From: CAWUIH01 sp963922495
Lineage (GTDB): Bacteria > Pseudomonadota > Gammaproteobacteria > Coxiellales > Coxiellaceae
Reading direction: 5' to 3'
Assembly (NCBI GenBank): GCA_963922495.1
Contig: CAWUIH010000078.1
Span: 1-6,390, forward strand
Length of the DNA stretch: 6,390 bases
Position 1 is the stretch's first letter. Each line of letters starts with the position of its first letter. The translations under genes were made by a program, and so were the position numbers. Below the pieces are notes generated by a model, which saw only the letters and a list, made by a program, of their open reading frames with translations, was not told where the DNA came from and searched no databases. Shown here piece after piece: positions 1 to 6,390 of this stretch.

Positions 1-692
1 TTAATGATCCCATTGTGGCTGCAGCGACCAGTTACAATGATTTTGATTTTAGAGAGCTACGGCGCAAGAAAATCAGCATCTATATTCACATCCCCGATGC
101 CGACAAAGAGCGTCTGAGCCCAATCTTAACACTGTTTTGGGCACAATTAATTAATGCCATGTCATCTCATGAGCCGAGGAATGATGAACCCTATGGGGTG
201 CTTGCATTAATGGATGAATTCGGCAATATGGCGCGTATAAATAAACTAAAAGATGGTATGTCATTTTTGCGAAGCTATCATATGCGTTGCATTATCATCG
301 TTCAATATTTAGCACAAATTATCTCAATTTATGGACGTGATGATGCAAAAGGGTTTTTAAATAGTAAAGTGAAAATTGCGTTTGCATTAAATGATATGGA
401 TGACGCGCAATTTTTTTCTAGAGCACTGGGCACAAAAACCGTCAAAGTATCTTCAAGCTCCGTTAGTACAGGGCATGGTGACAATCCAGGTTCAAGATCT
501 GAAAATATTAATTATCAATCACGTGCTTTGATGAACCCCGATGAGCTGATGCAATTATCTGACAAAAAGGCCATTATTTTAATTGAAGCAAAAAGCCCAA
601 TTAAAGCGAATAAATGCTATTGGTTTAAGGAACCCACTTATAAACAGTTGCTTGATAATATTAAGCCTGATGACAGCAACAAGGAAGCCTAA
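1..692 (+). CDS. VirD4/TraG-family type IV secretion coupling protein (T4CP), C-terminal part, 5' end outside window
   Basis: The product is the inner-membrane hexameric ATPase that delivers the relaxase-DNA complex to the type IV secretion channel. About 229 C-terminal codons are visible. The frame stays open to base 1 (codons before the GTG at 15 read NDPI), so that GTG is an internal Val and not the start; family members are about 600-700 residues. Counting that Val as 1, residues 2-25 (ATSYNDF, then ISIYI) match the conserved strand before the last part of the nucleotide-binding domain. Walker B is VLALMDEFG at 62-70, with Asp67 and Glu68. The VQYLAQIISIYG block (96-107), FLNSKVKIAF (114-123) and the distal RALMNPDELMQL (170-181) are the usual VirD4/TraG C-terminal signatures. 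Walker A and the membrane helices lie upstream, outside the window. The protein ends shortly after the core, without a long acidic tail. The SSB-like gene follows after 1 bp. The family call is firm; assignment to a named system (Ti TraG, VirD4, LvhD4, IncN-type) is not possible from this part. Confidence 0.93.
   Translation, partial: NDPIVAAATSYNDFDFRELRRKKISIYIHIPDADKERLSPILTLFWAQLINAMSSHEPRNDEPYGVLALMDEFGNMARINKLKDGMSFLRSYHMRCIIIVQYLAQIISIYGRDDAKGFLNSKVKIAFALNDMDDAQFFSRALGTKTVKVSSSSVSTGHGDNPGSRSENINYQSRALMNPDELMQLSDKKAIILIEAKSPIKANKCYWFKEPTYKQLLDNIKPDDSNKEA
681..687 (+). promoter_or_regulatory. Ribosome binding site of the SSB-like gene
   Basis: AAGGAAG lies 6 bases before the ATG at 694, inside the last codons of the coupling protein gene. 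It decides the start of the SSB-like gene in favour of 694 over the in-frame ATG at 583, which lies deep inside the upstream gene, has no SSB homology downstream of it until 694 and would add 37 residues of shadow translation. With only one base between stop and start, reinitiation by ribosomes ending the coupling protein is likely. Confidence 0.75.
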
Positions 693-693
693 T

Positions 694-1104
694 ATGAGTC
701 TGAATAATGATGTCCGCCTTATGGGGTTTTGCGCTGAAAAACCTGTATTAACACAATCACAGCAAGGGTTACCCATGGCAATCTTAGTCGTTTATACACA
801 AGAGTTAATTAAAAACAAATCCCCAATCAACCAGGCGCATCGCTGTGTCTTTTTCGGCAACAAGGCCGAAATGATCGTCAAGTTTGCATCAAAAGGTCGA
901 CATATTCATTTGCGCGGTTCCATAAGATCTCAAGCAAAAGGCGAAGGAAATAACAGACGATTTTACACTAGCATATTGGTTGAAGAATTCAGGGTATCGC
1001 CTCGTCAAAGTGTAGAGGCTTTAAAAGATACACTGCGTGAAATTATCGATGAAAATAATATCAATGAGTATACTCAACTAGGTATTTTGGTCGATGATAA
1101 ATAA
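694..1104 (+). CDS. Divergent single-stranded DNA-binding (SSB-like) OB-fold protein, 136 aa
   Basis: It most resembles the N-terminal OB fold of bacterial SSB: MSLNNDVRLMGFCAEKP at 1-17 is the first strand pair, AILVVYT at 29-35 the next strand, HRCVFFGNKAEMI at 49-61 matches the family pattern HRVVxFGxLAE, GRHIHLRGSIRSQ at 68-80 matches the KGxxVyvEGxLrtR strand, and RFYTSILVEEFRV at 89-101 matches the RYTTEIxxxxxxm strand. The likely role is to bind the transferred or displaced strand during conjugation. Odd points: there is no tryptophan anywhere, whereas E. coli SSB uses Trp40, Trp54 and Trp88 for stacking on DNA (Phe54 here corresponds to E. coli Phe60). The tail is a short predicted helix (about 104-122) ending ILVDDK; it lacks the glycine/glutamine-rich linker and the acidic tip ending in Phe that recruits SSB partners. 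It follows the coupling protein gene by 1 bp and is probably in its operon. It could instead be a PriB-like or other OB-fold conjugation protein; strand order favours SSB. Confidence 0.75.
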   Translation: MSLNNDVRLMGFCAEKPVLTQSQQGLPMAILVVYTQELIKNKSPINQAHRCVFFGNKAEMIVKFASKGRHIHLRGSIRSQAKGEGNNRRFYTSILVEEFRVSPRQSVEALKDTLREIIDENNINEYTQLGILVDDK

Positions 1105-1117
1105 TATATTTATATTA
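1102..1117. terminator. A/T-only inverted repeat joining two convergent stop codons (weak terminator at best)
   Basis: TAATATA (1102-1108) and TATATTA (1111-1117) form a perfect 7-bp stem around a 2-base loop. The outer TAA on each strand is the stop codon of the SSB-like gene and of the relaxase gene. A stem of A-T pairs only, with a 2-base loop and no GC core, is a poor intrinsic terminator, and no stronger hairpin is visible between the two genes or just inside them. Transcripts from both sides may therefore run into each other. Confidence 0.3.
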
Positions 1118-4100
1118 GAGGTCACGGCCAATATCCTTCTGCTTTGATTTGAACTTCGCAAATTCTAATAATTTAGCAGCTAGCTTAGGCGCTAATTGTT
1201 TGAGATCATCTTGTTTACGTTTATATCGCATAATACCAATTGCAGTTGACTCAAGCTGTTTTATAAGAGCTTTTTCTTTTAGTGTGTCTTTGGCTTCAAT
1301 CAATTTATCGCGGAATTTCACCAGATATTGAATGGATTTATCTTTCGACTGGCGCAGGTTATCAAATTCCACATTATAATCATCAGACGCCCAGTCAATA
1401 TTGACTTCTTTTGGTGGCTGATTTATTTTCTCAAATGCTTTAGCAAGATTAGGAGCAACTGATTTAATTTTTGAAAATATCTTACCTTGCCCTAGTAGTT
1501 GTTCAACAGCGTTTTCATAACCTCTGGTTTGTACATCAATACTTATAGGTTTAGTTGCTTTATCTAGTCGTGATTTTGCCAACAGTACACGCTCAACCGC
1601 ATGAGATTTTATGGATTTCAAACGCTCCCACTCGTCAACCGTACTTTCTAACCGTTCATGAATTTCATGCTCAGGAATAATTTTATGTTTTTCCTGCGCG
1701 TTAACAGAGATAGGACGATAATCATTGAGTTGCTGTTTAACTTCATCAATACCTTTTTCTTTCAACACGTCATTAAAATCACATTTTTCATGATCGGGCA
1801 GGGTAGGGATAGCAATGTATGATTGAATGTGATGTTTGTCTTTAAGCGCCGCTGCAACTTCCTGTAGTGCTTGAATATTCTTAGCGTTGGGGCCGTCATT
1901 GTCAGCAGCAAAATAGAATGAGTTAGTTTTATGCTTCTCACTCAACCAACCCAAGTGTTCTGCATTTTTAATATTCCCCAGTGTTACATAGATATTAGCA
2001 TCGGGCTCAGCCTCAATCAGTGACGCGGCCGTTTCTGGGCCTTCTGCGATAATTACCTTGTCGGAGTTGCCTAAATGAATAGGGACAGCACTACCTTTCA
2101 AATCGCCACGTGTGCGTTTCACAGCACCGACTGATTGTTCATTAACTTTATTAGCAGTATTTGGATCAAGCAGGATTGTTTGTACGGCTGTGATTTCGCC
2201 CAAATGATTCTCAGCAGCAACAATAATCCCTGGATGATAGGTCACCTGGTTATGACCAGCTTTATCTGTCCAATCATCGCGAATGTTGGGATGAAAACGA
2301 AATGACTTCAAATCACCTTTAAGGCGGCGGTGCTCACGTAAATAGCGTTCACCAATAGTGCCAGAAATAGATTCCGCACTTTGATAATAGTACCTGGCAC
2401 GTGCGATTTTTTCAGATTTATCCTCCACATCAGTGGTTTTTATCCCACTATTTTTTGGTGCTGGCATGTCAGGAATTCTCAACACATCAAATGACAATCC
2501 ACTCAGACGTACCCCCTCCTGTAATGCATCTCTAAATGAAAGACCCCAGCCATGAGTTGGATCCATCAATAACTGAATAGGCCCACCACCTTCATCAGTT
2601 TCAAATGAATGCCAACTTCCAGCATGCGAACCGCTGAGCGTGACGTTTAAACTGCCTTTACGACCAAAACGTAAATGGTTGCCAGCACGCTTGTAATTAT
2701 CACCGAGCACACGAATATAAAAGGCTTCGCCAAGCTGAATTAAAGCATCATTAATCACTTGATAATCTAAATGGTTTGAACGATCCTTTGTGCTTACTGC
2801 TATTAACGCTGATTTTCTAGTGTGTTTTTTTCTGGTGAATTCATTTGCCCGATTATTTTCAAGCATTGCTAAGTAGTTATTATAATTAACAGCGTGCTTT
2901 TCGATATCTGATAATTTTAATAATGTTGGCGTTATAAATGGCATGCACTCTTGGGCATTTATAACAATATCATGCGCCAAACGATCCCGTGTTCTTGATA
3001 GTTTAATCGCAAATTGCCAACGTGCTTCTGGAATAAAAATTTTATTCTCTTTATCTTTAAACAACTTTGACCACGCAATCTCTGCATTGATACGGGCTGT
3101 TTGATAGTCAGTTACTAATCGATAATAATGACGTTGCCCAGATGTTAACGTGCGTAATGTCTCACGATGATGATGAACGTCACGGCGTTCTCGTAAATTC
3201 TGCCAATCTAAGGATTGTTCGGAAATTAAAGGGTAATAGCGCTTGTCTGATAATATTTCGGCGCACAGTGCATCACGAGATGACAATGAAAGCATTGAGT
3301 CATCTAATTTCTTAACCTGGTTTCTGAGCAGATGGTGCTCATAGCCATCTGCTAATTTATCTTCATCAATATCATAGAACGCTAATGCTTTGCTAAAGCG
3401 ACTTGGCTGCTTGGCGATCTCGAAACTCAAGCGATCAAGAGATGCTTTTTGTGCACTCAGAATCTTAACGTCACGCTTAGATAATTGATCAAAACCACCT
3501 AAGATATAAGCACGAGAAGTTGTTGCTTTAATATCTCGATCGAGATGAACATAACGATCGACCATACGAAAGTCATGTTTTTCTGTTGCATTTAAATTTT
3601 TGAGTTGCATGAGTCGACGATACTGCACGTCGTCTGCTTGAATTTGGCTAATCAATGCTTTTTGAGAAACATTGGCAAGACTTGCCTGATAAGCAATAGT
3701 TGAAAAATACTTATTGATTTCTGGTTGTATTTTTGCGGCCAACTGATAGCAATGAGCACGCTGCCTTTTTTGATAGTATTCAAAATAAGCTTTCACATGT
3801 AGTGCACGTTCGTGATCCAAAGCAAGCTTATTCAGCGTATCAGTATTCACTCTATTTAGTTCTAAGGCTTTTTCAAACAAGGGATATTCTTGCTTAATTT
3901 CAAAGGCCAACCGATTTTTAAGTAAGGTTTGCTCAAACCAGTTTGAGTAATCATGGTGCTGATGAAACTTTTCACCAGATTTTAAATCTTGACGCATCAT
4001 TTTTGCTTGGGCCGCCAATCCGTTTCTTAAGTTGACAAAGAGCGCAACTTTTTTTGCCAGCTCACGCTGCTCCGATTTTGATTTTTTCGCAGCTTTAGAG

Positions 4101-6390
4101 ATGAGTTTTTCTTTGAACTCAGCATAGTTGGTCACAAACAACCACTTGTCATAAATCGCTTGCTTTATACTGGCCAACTTATCGATAAAACGTCCAATAA
4201 GGCTTTCTGGATCATAACCACGACGAATGGCATAGGAGAGCGGCCAATCCAACACAGAGTCCTTCAGTGTAGAGCGCGATAGTGTGGCTTTTAACGCTGC
4301 CAAATCTTTAAATTGTTCCTTGTCAGCATAAACGTTCAATGTCTTGCGGTGGCGAGTCATGGCGACATAGCTTAAAAAACGATCCCAGGCGCGACCAGCC
4401 ACATACACAAAGGTGTGATCAAAGGTTGCTCCTTGTGATTTGTGAACCGTAGCCGCATAACCATAATTAAAGTCTTTGTATTCTTGGGTGGAAAAGGTGA
4501 TTTTCCTCACTGATTTTTGACTCAACTGCACGGTGATGTGATCGTCTTCTATGTTTACTACAGAGCCAAATTCACCATTACTCAGACCAAGCTTGCGATT
4601 ATTGCGTAGGAATAAAATACGATCGCCAACACTTAATTCAATAGGTCCATCGATAGAATTCACAGAATGTGAGACATGTCCCAATAATCCTTGTTCACGC
4701 ATGGCCTGGCGTGCTGTTTTATTGAGATCGCGAACATCAATATTTCGGTGAGCTAAAATAAGGCGTTCATGAATGTTGTCTGTCGTGAGCTCCTGGCTCC
4801 AATGCATCACCAAACGAGCAATCGCGCCACCACCAGTTCCACTGCTGCCACCATCATCATCTTCCTCTTCCTTACTTTCTTCGACATCAACAAGATGAAT
4901 TTGTTGTTTGGTGGCATAGTGATCAACAGCCTGACCAAGCTCCCCACGAGACAGTAGCACACTGGCGGCACAATCGCCTGGGTCATTCTGACGCTGTATT
5001 TGATTTAACTCGGCAAATCCAATTTGTTCGACAATCGCCCTAAAAGGTGCGCCAGGACCAACGGGTTGTAATTGTACATGATCACCCACCAAGACCAACT
5101 TAGCGCCTGCTGTTTTAGCAGCATCCACCATAAATGCGAGATCATTGAGATCGGCCATACCCGCCTCATCCATCACTAAGATATCATTGGGCCCAAGCTC
5201 TAAACCAAAAGCAAGTTGCATTTTAAGTGAGTGAATAGTGGTTGACCGAATGCCTGAATCTGCTTCCAAACCTTTTGAAGCGATGCCAGAAACCGCCATT
5301 CCCCTAACATCGAAGCCAGCGGCTTCCCACATTTGTCTTGCTGCCTTCATCATATAAGATTTGCCGGTACCAGCGCGCCCAACAACGGTACAAACATCCC
5401 CGCTGTTAGCAATATGTGAAAGGGCATCTGCTTGTTCAATGTTCAAGCCAAAATCACACACAGCCTGATCAACCAAAGTACGATTGACCTTATGTTGATG
5501 ACGAACATTCAAGATATCAGCATGATCCGCCATGAGCGCTTCACGCAGATAATTCGCTCGGGTTGTATAACGATCACGGCCATCATCTCCAGGGCCTAGC
5601 AGGATCAAATCACGATGTGCTTTTAGGTTGAGTAGGGCAGTCTCATATTCTTCACGAGTACTGGTATTTTTATTGATCAACAGCGCGATATCGCGTTCGC
5701 TGAACACAGCATGCTTACTGCCTAAAATATTTAATACGCTCTCTGGATCATTGACGGCAATCTCAATACTGGCTTCACGCTTAAGCTGATTTTCTTCTTT
5801 GAGATAATGTTGTTCATTGCCCCGAATTCGTCCTTCATGACGCTGGGAAATGATATGATTGGCATCGACCACCATATCAAGATCATGCTCTTCAAAATAG
5901 CTGTTCTGAAAATCACGCCACTGCTCACCCCAATATTGAGGGTCAACCACACGCCCTCGAACGACATCGGGTTCTAAATCACGGGCCTTATACTTGTCAA
6001 ATCGATCGCCATGTAATCGGCGTGTCGTCACGTAGATATGAGCATGAGGGTTCCCATCTCCATGATCATGAATGGCAACATCCGCTACAATACCATGACG
6101 TACAAAATGATAATGAGCAAAGTTCTGTGCTAAATCGATTTGATGAGACAAATCCAAATCTCGGGGTAGGGCAAGGATAACATCTTTAGCGACTTGTGAA
6201 TTTGAGCGGTTCTCTGCTGCTTCTGCCGCGTTCCATAGTGACTCACGATCATTGAATCTTTCGTCAGCACTTTCTGGCAATAATAGCTTTGTGTAAACGA
6301 CATCTGCGCGATTTTCAAAATTATGAATTTCTCCTGTTCTCTCATCGAGCAGAATTTCCCCAGCACGATAAGCCGCACCGGCCACGGCGC
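1115..6390 (-). CDS. traA: Ti-type conjugative relaxase TraA: MobQ relaxase, RecD-like helicase, helical repeats and TOPRIM domain; N-terminus outside window
   Basis: This protein nicks oriT, stays bound to the 5' end and unwinds the strand for transfer. The frame is open to the window edge (codons before the GTG at 6385 read AV), so that GTG is an internal Val; family alignment suggests 15-20 residues are missing. Numbering that Val as 1: relaxase domain about 1-200, with the AAYRAGE block (Tyr6, likely nicking Tyr) and the metal-binding histidines in HDHGDGNPHAHI (His106, His114, His116). Helicase domain about 305-690: Walker A GRAGTGKS (336-343), Walker B VMDEAGM (404-410), motif III GDHVQLQPVGPG (434-445), QRQ (464-466), motif V TVHKSQGATFD (646-656), motif VI YVAMTRHR (673-680). 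An acidic/Gly insertion lies at 502-520. Region 715-1195 is helical, with three degenerate repeats. Residues 1205-1555 form a zinc-less primase-like module and TOPRIM domain (Glu1448; Asp1495, Asp1497). A Lys-rich helical tail closes the protein. Agrobacterium TraA has about 1100 residues, so about 650 are extra. No frameshift is visible. It converges on the coupling protein genes. Confidence 0.95.
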   Translation of the reverse strand, partial: AVAGAAYRAGEILLDERTGEIHNFENRADVVYTKLLLPESADERFNDRESLWNAAEAAENRSNSQVAKDVILALPRDLDLSHQIDLAQNFAHYHFVRHGIVADVAIHDHGDGNPHAHIYVTTRRLHGDRFDKYKARDLEPDVVRGRVVDPQYWGEQWRDFQNSYFEEHDLDMVVDANHIISQRHEGRIRGNEQHYLKEENQLKREASIEIAVNDPESVLNILGSKHAVFSERDIALLINKNTSTREEYETALLNLKAHRDLILLGPGDDGRDRYTTRANYLREALMADHADILNVRHQHKVNRTLVDQAVCDFGLNIEQADALSHIANSGDVCTVVGRAGTGKSYMMKAARQMWEAAGFDVRGMAVSGIASKGLEADSGIRSTTIHSLKMQLAFGLELGPNDILVMDEAGMADLNDLAFMVDAAKTAGAKLVLVGDHVQLQPVGPGAPFRAIVEQIGFAELNQIQRQNDPGDCAASVLLSRGELGQAVDHYATKQQIHLVDVEESKEEEDDDGGSSGTGGGAIARLVMHWSQELTTDNIHERLILAHRNIDVRDLNKTARQAMREQGLLGHVSHSVNSIDGPIELSVGDRILFLRNNRKLGLSNGEFGSVVNIEDDHITVQLSQKSVRKITFSTQEYKDFNYGYAATVHKSQGATFDHTFVYVAGRAWDRFLSYVAMTRHRKTLNVYADKEQFKDLAALKATLSRSTLKDSVLDWPLSYAIRRGYDPESLIGRFIDKLASIKQAIYDKWLFVTNYAEFKEKLISKAAKKSKSEQRELAKKVALFVNLRNGLAAQAKMMRQDLKSGEKFHQHHDYSNWFEQTLLKNRLAFEIKQEYPLFEKALELNRVNTDTLNKLALDHERALHVKAYFEYYQKRQRAHCYQLAAKIQPEINKYFSTIAYQASLANVSQKALISQIQADDVQYRRLMQLKNLNATEKHDFRMVDRYVHLDRDIKATTSRAYILGGFDQLSKRDVKILSAQKASLDRLSFEIAKQPSRFSKALAFYDIDEDKLADGYEHHLLRNQVKKLDDSMLSLSSRDALCAEILSDKRYYPLISEQSLDWQNLRERRDVHHHRETLRTLTSGQRHYYRLVTDYQTARINAEIAWSKLFKDKENKIFIPEARWQFAIKLSRTRDRLAHDIVINAQECMPFITPTLLKLSDIEKHAVNYNNYLAMLENNRANEFTRKKHTRKSALIAVSTKDRSNHLDYQVINDALIQLGEAFYIRVLGDNYKRAGNHLRFGRKGSLNVTLSGSHAGSWHSFETDEGGGPIQLLMDPTHGWGLSFRDALQEGVRLSGLSFDVLRIPDMPAPKNSGIKTTDVEDKSEKIARARYYYQSAESISGTIGERYLREHRRLKGDLKSFRFHPNIRDDWTDKAGHNQVTYHPGIIVAAENHLGEITAVQTILLDPNTANKVNEQSVGAVKRTRGDLKGSAVPIHLGNSDKVIIAEGPETAASLIEAEPDANIYVTLGNIKNAEHLGWLSEKHKTNSFYFAADNDGPNAKNIQALQEVAAALKDKHHIQSYIAIPTLPDHEKCDFNDVLKEKGIDEVKQQLNDYRPISVNAQEKHKIIPEHEIHERLESTVDEWERLKSIKSHAVERVLLAKSRLDKATKPISIDVQTRGYENAVEQLLGQGKIFSKIKSVAPNLAKAFEKINQPPKEVNIDWASDDYNVEFDNLRQSKDKSIQYLVKFRDKLIEAKDTLKEKALIKQLESTAIGIMRYKRKQDDLKQLAPKLAAKLLEFAKFKSKQKDIGRDL
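2816..4078 (-). repeat. Three degenerate protein-level repeat units in the middle of TraA
   Basis: Three segments of the helical middle region align by eye: residues about 770-905, 931-1065 and 1081-1190 of the TraA fragment. Each has a first helix ending around a V-x(2-3)-F/Y pattern (KKVALFVNL, RMVDRYVHL, RLVTDYQTA) followed after 3-5 residues by an alanine-containing helix, then about 30-35 residues later an R-L-[AS]-[FH]-[ED]-I block (RLAFEI at 825, RLSFEI at 985, RLAHDI at 1135), and then a short linker leading to a helix with a Leu-Lys/Asp-Leu pattern. The R-L blocks are 160 and 150 residues apart. Similarity is weak at residue level and not seen in the DNA, so the duplication, if real, is old. 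No known domain name is recognised. Confidence 0.45.
4826..4882 (-). repeat. Low-complexity acidic/glycine tract inside the TraA helicase domain
   Basis: Residues about 502-520 of the TraA fragment are an acidic run (EESKEEEDDD) followed directly by a Gly/Ser run (GGSSGTGGG). The DNA shows short triplet-like repetition: CAT three times on the + strand next to CTT/CCT triplets and CCA triplets. It lies between the RQ motif (464-466) and the second RecA-like domain, where Ti TraA proteins run from the HY..G.. strand to the LVxxW helix without such a tract. It is most likely a flexible surface loop that leaves the helicase fold intact, since all motifs on both sides are present. Confidence 0.7.

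Noticed and set aside
13..17. GTG at 15 as the start of the coupling protein
   Set aside because: The frame is open upstream with NDPI, which matches the conserved block before ATSxxDF, and the protein would lack Walker A and membrane helices.
583..693. In-frame upstream extension of the SSB-like gene to an ATG at 583
   Set aside because: It overlaps the well-conserved coupling protein C-terminus in another frame, has no SSB similarity, and the ATG at 694 has a proper Shine-Dalgarno sequence and the typical SSB N-terminus.
579..776. Small - strand open frame across the coupling protein/SSB junction
   Set aside because: It lies antisense to two conserved genes and shows no recognisable domain.
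1149..1331. Small + strand open frame opposite the TraA tail
   Set aside because: Antisense shadow; no ribosome binding site or recognisable protein features seen.
3533..3546. Perfect 14-bp palindrome ATCTCGATCGAGAT inside traA
   Set aside because: One such palindrome in 6.4 kb is near chance expectation (about 0.4), and it lies in the middle of coding sequence for a helical segment with no partner site nearby.
4551..4957. Two short + strand open frames opposite the helicase domain
   Set aside because: Both are antisense to conserved helicase motifs and low-complexity DNA; composition looks like shadow translation.
5731..6378. Two short - strand open frames overlapping the relaxase domain in another frame
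   Set aside because: The overlapping TraA frame carries the relaxase histidine motif and the AAYRAGE block; these alternatives show no domain.
6383..6385. GTG as the start codon of traA
   Set aside because: The frame continues open to the window edge and the codons before it (AV) fit the conserved SAVAxAAYRAGE stretch, so it is an internal Val.

Overview
The window is a piece of a conjugation (DNA-transfer) region. It is almost completely coding and holds three genes: the 3' end of a VirD4/TraG-type coupling protein ATPase (+ strand, 1-692), a small divergent SSB-like OB-fold protein (+ strand, 694-1104), and, convergent to these, a very large Ti-type TraA relaxase/helicase (- strand, 1115 to beyond 6390). 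Both outer genes run off the window, so neither true start codon is visible. No tRNA, rRNA, CRISPR array, insertion sequence, integrase, antibiotic-resistance gene or stretch of non-coding DNA over 300 bases is present; the only gaps are 1 bp (between the two + strand genes) and 10 bp (between the convergent stop codons).

Layout. The coupling protein fragment carries the Walker B half of the ATPase and the conserved C-terminal part of the VirD4 family. One base after its stop codon, and behind a good Shine-Dalgarno sequence, comes a 136-residue SSB-like protein, so the two are probably co-transcribed and translationally coupled. Its stop codon faces the relaxase stop codon across an A/T-only perfect inverted repeat. 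The relaxase fragment (1756 residues counted from the Val codon at 6385; about 15-20 N-terminal residues are missing) reads, in order: MobA/MobL (MobQ) relaxase domain, RecD-like superfamily 1 helicase domain with an acidic/glycine low-complexity insertion, a roughly 480-residue helical region that looks like three degenerate repeats, a zinc-less primase-like module plus TOPRIM domain, and a lysine-rich helical tail. The relaxase and helicase halves match the Ti-plasmid TraA family well; the distal third is an addition that the classical roughly 1100-residue Agrobacterium TraA does not have.

How the genes fit together (inference from family knowledge): TraA nicks at oriT, unwinds the plasmid or integrative element and is itself delivered with the strand; the coupling protein docks it to the type IV secretion channel; the SSB-like protein and the TOPRIM module may deal with the single strand, by covering it and by helping to start complementary-strand synthesis in the recipient.

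Host. The DNA is fairly AT-rich by eye (about 40% GC, not counted exactly). A Ti-type TraA with VirD4-type coupling in moderately AT-rich DNA suggests a proteobacterial plasmid or integrative conjugative element. Legionellales (Legionella, Rickettsiella, Coxiella relatives) or a similar amoeba/arthropod-associated lineage is my best guess, with low confidence, because nothing in the window fixes the taxonomy.
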